A stretch of 6,990 bases of DNA from Alphaproteobacteria bacterium (GTDB lineage Bacteria > Pseudomonadota > Alphaproteobacteria > SHVP01), in contig JAPKDI010000062.1 in the NCBI GenBank assembly GCA_026421105.1, positions 1 through 6,990 on the forward strand. Direction: 5' to 3'. Each line of letters begins with the position of its first letter. Position 1 is the stretch's first letter. Shown here in pieces: positions 5,109 through 6,990 of this stretch. Under the pieces are notes generated by a model that searched no databases, was not told the DNA's origin, and saw nothing but the letters and a program-made list of their open reading frames with translations. The position numbers and the translations under genes were made by a program.

Positions 5109-5470
5109 CACACGCCAACCCGCGATCGGATTTGCGTTATCTGATCGCGATGCAGGTAAACCACGGTGGCCGAAATGATACCCAAGACCACCGCGGGGAG
5201 CGGCGACGGCCCAAGGATTAGTAGATGGGCAAGAATGGCCCCGACCATCGTACAGGCCAGCAAAGCAGCGCCGAGGACTTGACGACCCGGCACCCACAAC
5301 AACACGACGGAACCCACTTCGATCAATCCGGTGACGTATCGGAACCATTGGCCGACGCCAATCGTGTCGTAGACCGCGACCATCATCTCCAGTCCAATCA
5401 ACTTCGATAGCCCGGCGCCAATAAAGGCGACGGAAAGTAGTACTCTCAAACCGATTGAGATTTTTGACAT
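5108..5470 (-). CDS. DoxX-family membrane protein, second copy
   Basis: The same 120-residue product as at 208-570, with the same ribosome site (5477-5482). Downstream of it lies R copy 3 and the end of module B; the first copy abuts the unseen left side. If the duplication is real, gene dosage of this membrane protein is doubled. Confidence 0.85.
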   Translation of the reverse strand: MSKISIGLRVLLSVAFIGAGLSKLIGLEMMVAVYDTIGVGQWFRYVTGLIEVGSVVLLWVPGRQVLGAALLACTMVGAILAHLLILGPSPLPAVVLGIISATVVYLHRDQITQIRSRVGV

Positions 5471-5527
5471 GGTGGGCTCCGCTTCATGACGAAGTTGCAG
5501 GAATGGCCATCCTTGCCCGTGGCGTAT

Positions 5528-5565
5528 TTGCGCACAATGCGCAAGATTGGACATCATATGCGCGA
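5528..5565 (-). promoter_or_regulatory. Candidate operator/promoter of DoxX, second copy
   Basis: The 7-3-7 dyad is at 5528-5544 and the ATGCGCGA half-site at 5558-5565, unchanged from the first copy. Confidence 0.45.
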
Positions 5566-5632
5566 ATTTAGAGCACAACGACGCTGGCGATGAGGTGGCG
5601 CTCGCCGCAGGGAGGGGTTAGCCCCAAAGGGC

Positions 5633-6541
5633 TCAATCCGCCTCACCGGCGGCGGGCGACTGAGGCCTTAGCCCAGCGCCCGTCGTTGCGGTGAGGCAAC
5701 GAAGGAACTCCTGAACCTTGGCGGTTCTGTGCAAATCTACGTGGGTCACGATCCAGGTTTCGACCGACCACGCACCGTGCGGCGCGATGGCCGCAACAAG
5801 TGACTCGTGCAGCGCCGCTTCGTGCTCGGCAACAAAGCCAAGGCCCATCCGGTTGAGGACGCCCTCCAACACCACGCGCGTATGGCTGGACTGCAACGCA
5901 ATCGACTCGGCGCGGACGTTGGTACCCATCCAGCGAGTGAACGGTAATTTCGGGACTTCGCCGAGTGTGCCGATGAACCGGTGGTTCCCAAATTCGGTCA
6001 ACTCTCGGGGCAAGCCATGTTCTCGCGCGTAATCTTCGTGCGCATAGAGTCCAAACCGAATGCTGCGAAACGGCAGAACCACATAGTCGGGCTCTTGCGG
6101 CTTGGGGCCGGCGCGAATGGCGACATGTGCTTCGCCATATTCCAGGCGGACCAACTGCTCATCCGCGACGAACTTCGGCGACATGTCGGGGTGGGCAGCT
6201 AAGAACGCCGCGATCGCAGGCACGACAAAAGGGGCGACCTGGGGAATCGCCGAGATGATCAATGCGCCCGATAAATGATCTGCCTGCCCGCGTATACGTC
6301 CAGCAAGGTCGGCGAACATTTCGTCGGCGCGGCCCGCCGCTTCAAACATGTCGACACCCGCATCCGTGGGCGTGTAGCCGCGAGCATGACGCTGAAACAG
6401 CTTGGTGCCGAGCGCGGCCTCTAGCGTGTCGATATGGCGATTGACCGTCGCGCGGTGAACGCCGAGTGTTTCCGCCGCGGCACTCACCGTTCCAAGCGTC
6501 GACACCAGATAGGCCGTGTGAAGTTCGGTCCACTTGTCCAT
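5633..6541 (-). CDS. LysR-type regulator, second copy
   Basis: The same 302 residues as at 733-1641. Two intact identical regulator genes would raise regulator dose but leave specificity unchanged. The start at 6541 follows the same reasoning as in copy 1. Confidence 0.92.
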   Translation of the reverse strand: MDKWTELHTAYLVSTLGTVSAAAETLGVHRATVNRHIDTLEAALGTKLFQRHARGYTPTDAGVDMFEAAGRADEMFADLAGRIRGQADHLSGALIISAIPQVAPFVVPAIAAFLAAHPDMSPKFVADEQLVRLEYGEAHVAIRAGPKPQEPDYVVLPFRSIRFGLYAHEDYAREHGLPRELTEFGNHRFIGTLGEVPKLPFTRWMGTNVRAESIALQSSHTRVVLEGVLNRMGLGFVAEHEAALHESLVAAIAPHGAWSVETWIVTHVDLHRTAKVQEFLRCLTATTGAGLRPQSPAAGEAD

Positions 6542-6575
6542 GACCGACTCTAAGCATGGGTAAGCTGTCGATTCA

Positions 6576-6632
6576 ACGCGCACCTCGTGCGCGGATAGCC
6601 ATCTTGTGCGCGTCAGGTAGCAGCTTTACATC
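6576..6632. promoter_or_regulatory. Divergent LysR/CDGSH control region, second copy
   Basis: The 7-3-7 dyad is at 6577-6593, the third half-site at 6606-6612 and the putative -10 of CDGSH at 6627-6632. All are identical to copy 1. Confidence 0.45.
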
Positions 6633-6666
6633 CGGGGTAAGAGCCCAACAACGGAGGTAACCCCCC

Positions 6667-6906
6667 ATGACCGAGCCCACCATTGCCCAGAAAGCGCCCT
6701 ATCCGGTGGAGGTTGAAGCCGGCAAATCATACTTTTGGTGTGCCTGTGGGAAGAGTGCGACCCAGCCATTCTGCGACGGTAGTCACAAAGATACCGGCAT
6801 AACCCCGAAGCAGTTCACCGCAGAAAAAGACGGCAGCGTCTATTTTTGTGGCTGCAAAAAAAGCGCCAGCGCCCCAATGTGTGACGGATCACACGCCAAC
6901 CTGTGA
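6667..6906 (+). CDS. Tandem CDGSH-type [2Fe-2S] protein, second copy
   Basis: The same 79-residue double-CDGSH product as at 1767-2006, with its GGAGGT ribosome site at 6653-6658. It reads toward R copy 4 and out of the window, so it could also read into whatever gene follows. Confidence 0.92.
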   Translation: MTEPTIAQKAPYPVEVEAGKSYFWCACGKSATQPFCDGSHKDTGITPKQFTAEKDGSVYFCGCKKSASAPMCDGSHANL

Positions 6907-6935
6907 CAGGTTAGGCAGTCGGCTCATCGCCGCTA

Positions 6936-6986
6936 AGTTAGCGCTTGTCGTCTTTCCCAATAATTTGGGAGTGGCGGAGAGAGAGG
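6936..6986 (+). repeat. 51-bp R repeat, copy 4 (right border of second module A)
   Basis: Identical to the other three copies. It is followed by gatt, which differs from the start of module A (ccgc) and of module B (cttg). If the sequence is correct to its end, R is followed by at least three different sequences, as expected for a site separating interchangeable modules. Confidence 0.92.
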
Positions 6987-6990
6987 GATT

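Larger units (their letters stand above)
4901..6986. repeat. Long direct repeat, copy 2
   Basis: This is the second copy of the 2,086-bp repeat. Every open frame of copy 1 reappears with the same length and residues. The sequence leading in (4891-4900, ctgtagtgtc) is the right end of module B. Only four bases (gatt) follow the repeat before the window ends, and they match neither sequence seen to the right of R elsewhere. Confidence 0.95.

Noticed and set aside
1..6986. Module A copies as flanking insertion sequences of a composite transposon
   Set aside because: No transposase or remnant is encoded, and R repeats are direct, not terminal inverted repeats. No target-site duplication is visible.

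Overview
The window looks like accessory DNA from a proteobacterium, probably a gamma- or alphaproteobacterium. This rests on the gene families (a LysR-type regulator, DoxX, a tandem CDGSH protein, a YqjG/ECM4-type glutathionyl-hydroquinone reductase and a retinol-dehydrogenase-like SDR) and on moderately high GC coding DNA. No rRNA, tRNA, CRISPR, transposase, integrase or replication gene is visible.

Layout. A 51-bp sequence, called R here, occurs four times in the same orientation (5-55, 2036-2086, 4905-4955, 6936-6986) and cuts the window into R-A-R-B-R-A-R. Module A (about 2.03 kb) carries, on the minus strand, a LysR-type regulator, a DoxX-family membrane protein and a possible 33-residue small protein overlapping the DoxX stop codon. 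Divergently, on the plus strand, it carries a two-motif CDGSH iron-sulfur protein. Module B (about 2.87 kb) carries, on the minus strand, an SDR oxidoreductase and a glutathionyl-hydroquinone reductase. Its right side holds a frameshifted excisionase-like HTH remnant followed by tandem 12-bp repeats, which resemble the worn end of an integrated element. By reading, 1-2086 and 4901-6986 are the same sequence, so module A is present twice with a period of 4,900 bp.

How the genes may work together. DoxX next to a glutathionyl-hydroquinone reductase, with a LysR-type regulator nearby, recalls the E. coli yqjF-yqjG-yhaJ neighbourhood, which answers to quinone-like and nitroaromatic metabolites. 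The SDR (carbonyl reduction) and the CDGSH protein (Fe-S redox) would fit a quinone/electrophile stress module. The upstream regions agree: the reductase and SDR genes share a nearly identical 24-26 bp block about 75-100 bp before their starts, and GCGCA/TGYGC dyads lie upstream of DoxX, of LysR/CDGSH and, in weaker form, of both module-B genes. I infer one regulon spread over two R-bounded modules. The binding protein is not proven, although the encoded LysR protein is the obvious candidate.

The main unresolved points are whether R is a recombination site and whether the duplicated module A is real or is the overlap of a 4.9-kb circular molecule. R is not a canonical integron attC or a dif site. 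Both points are set out as findings.
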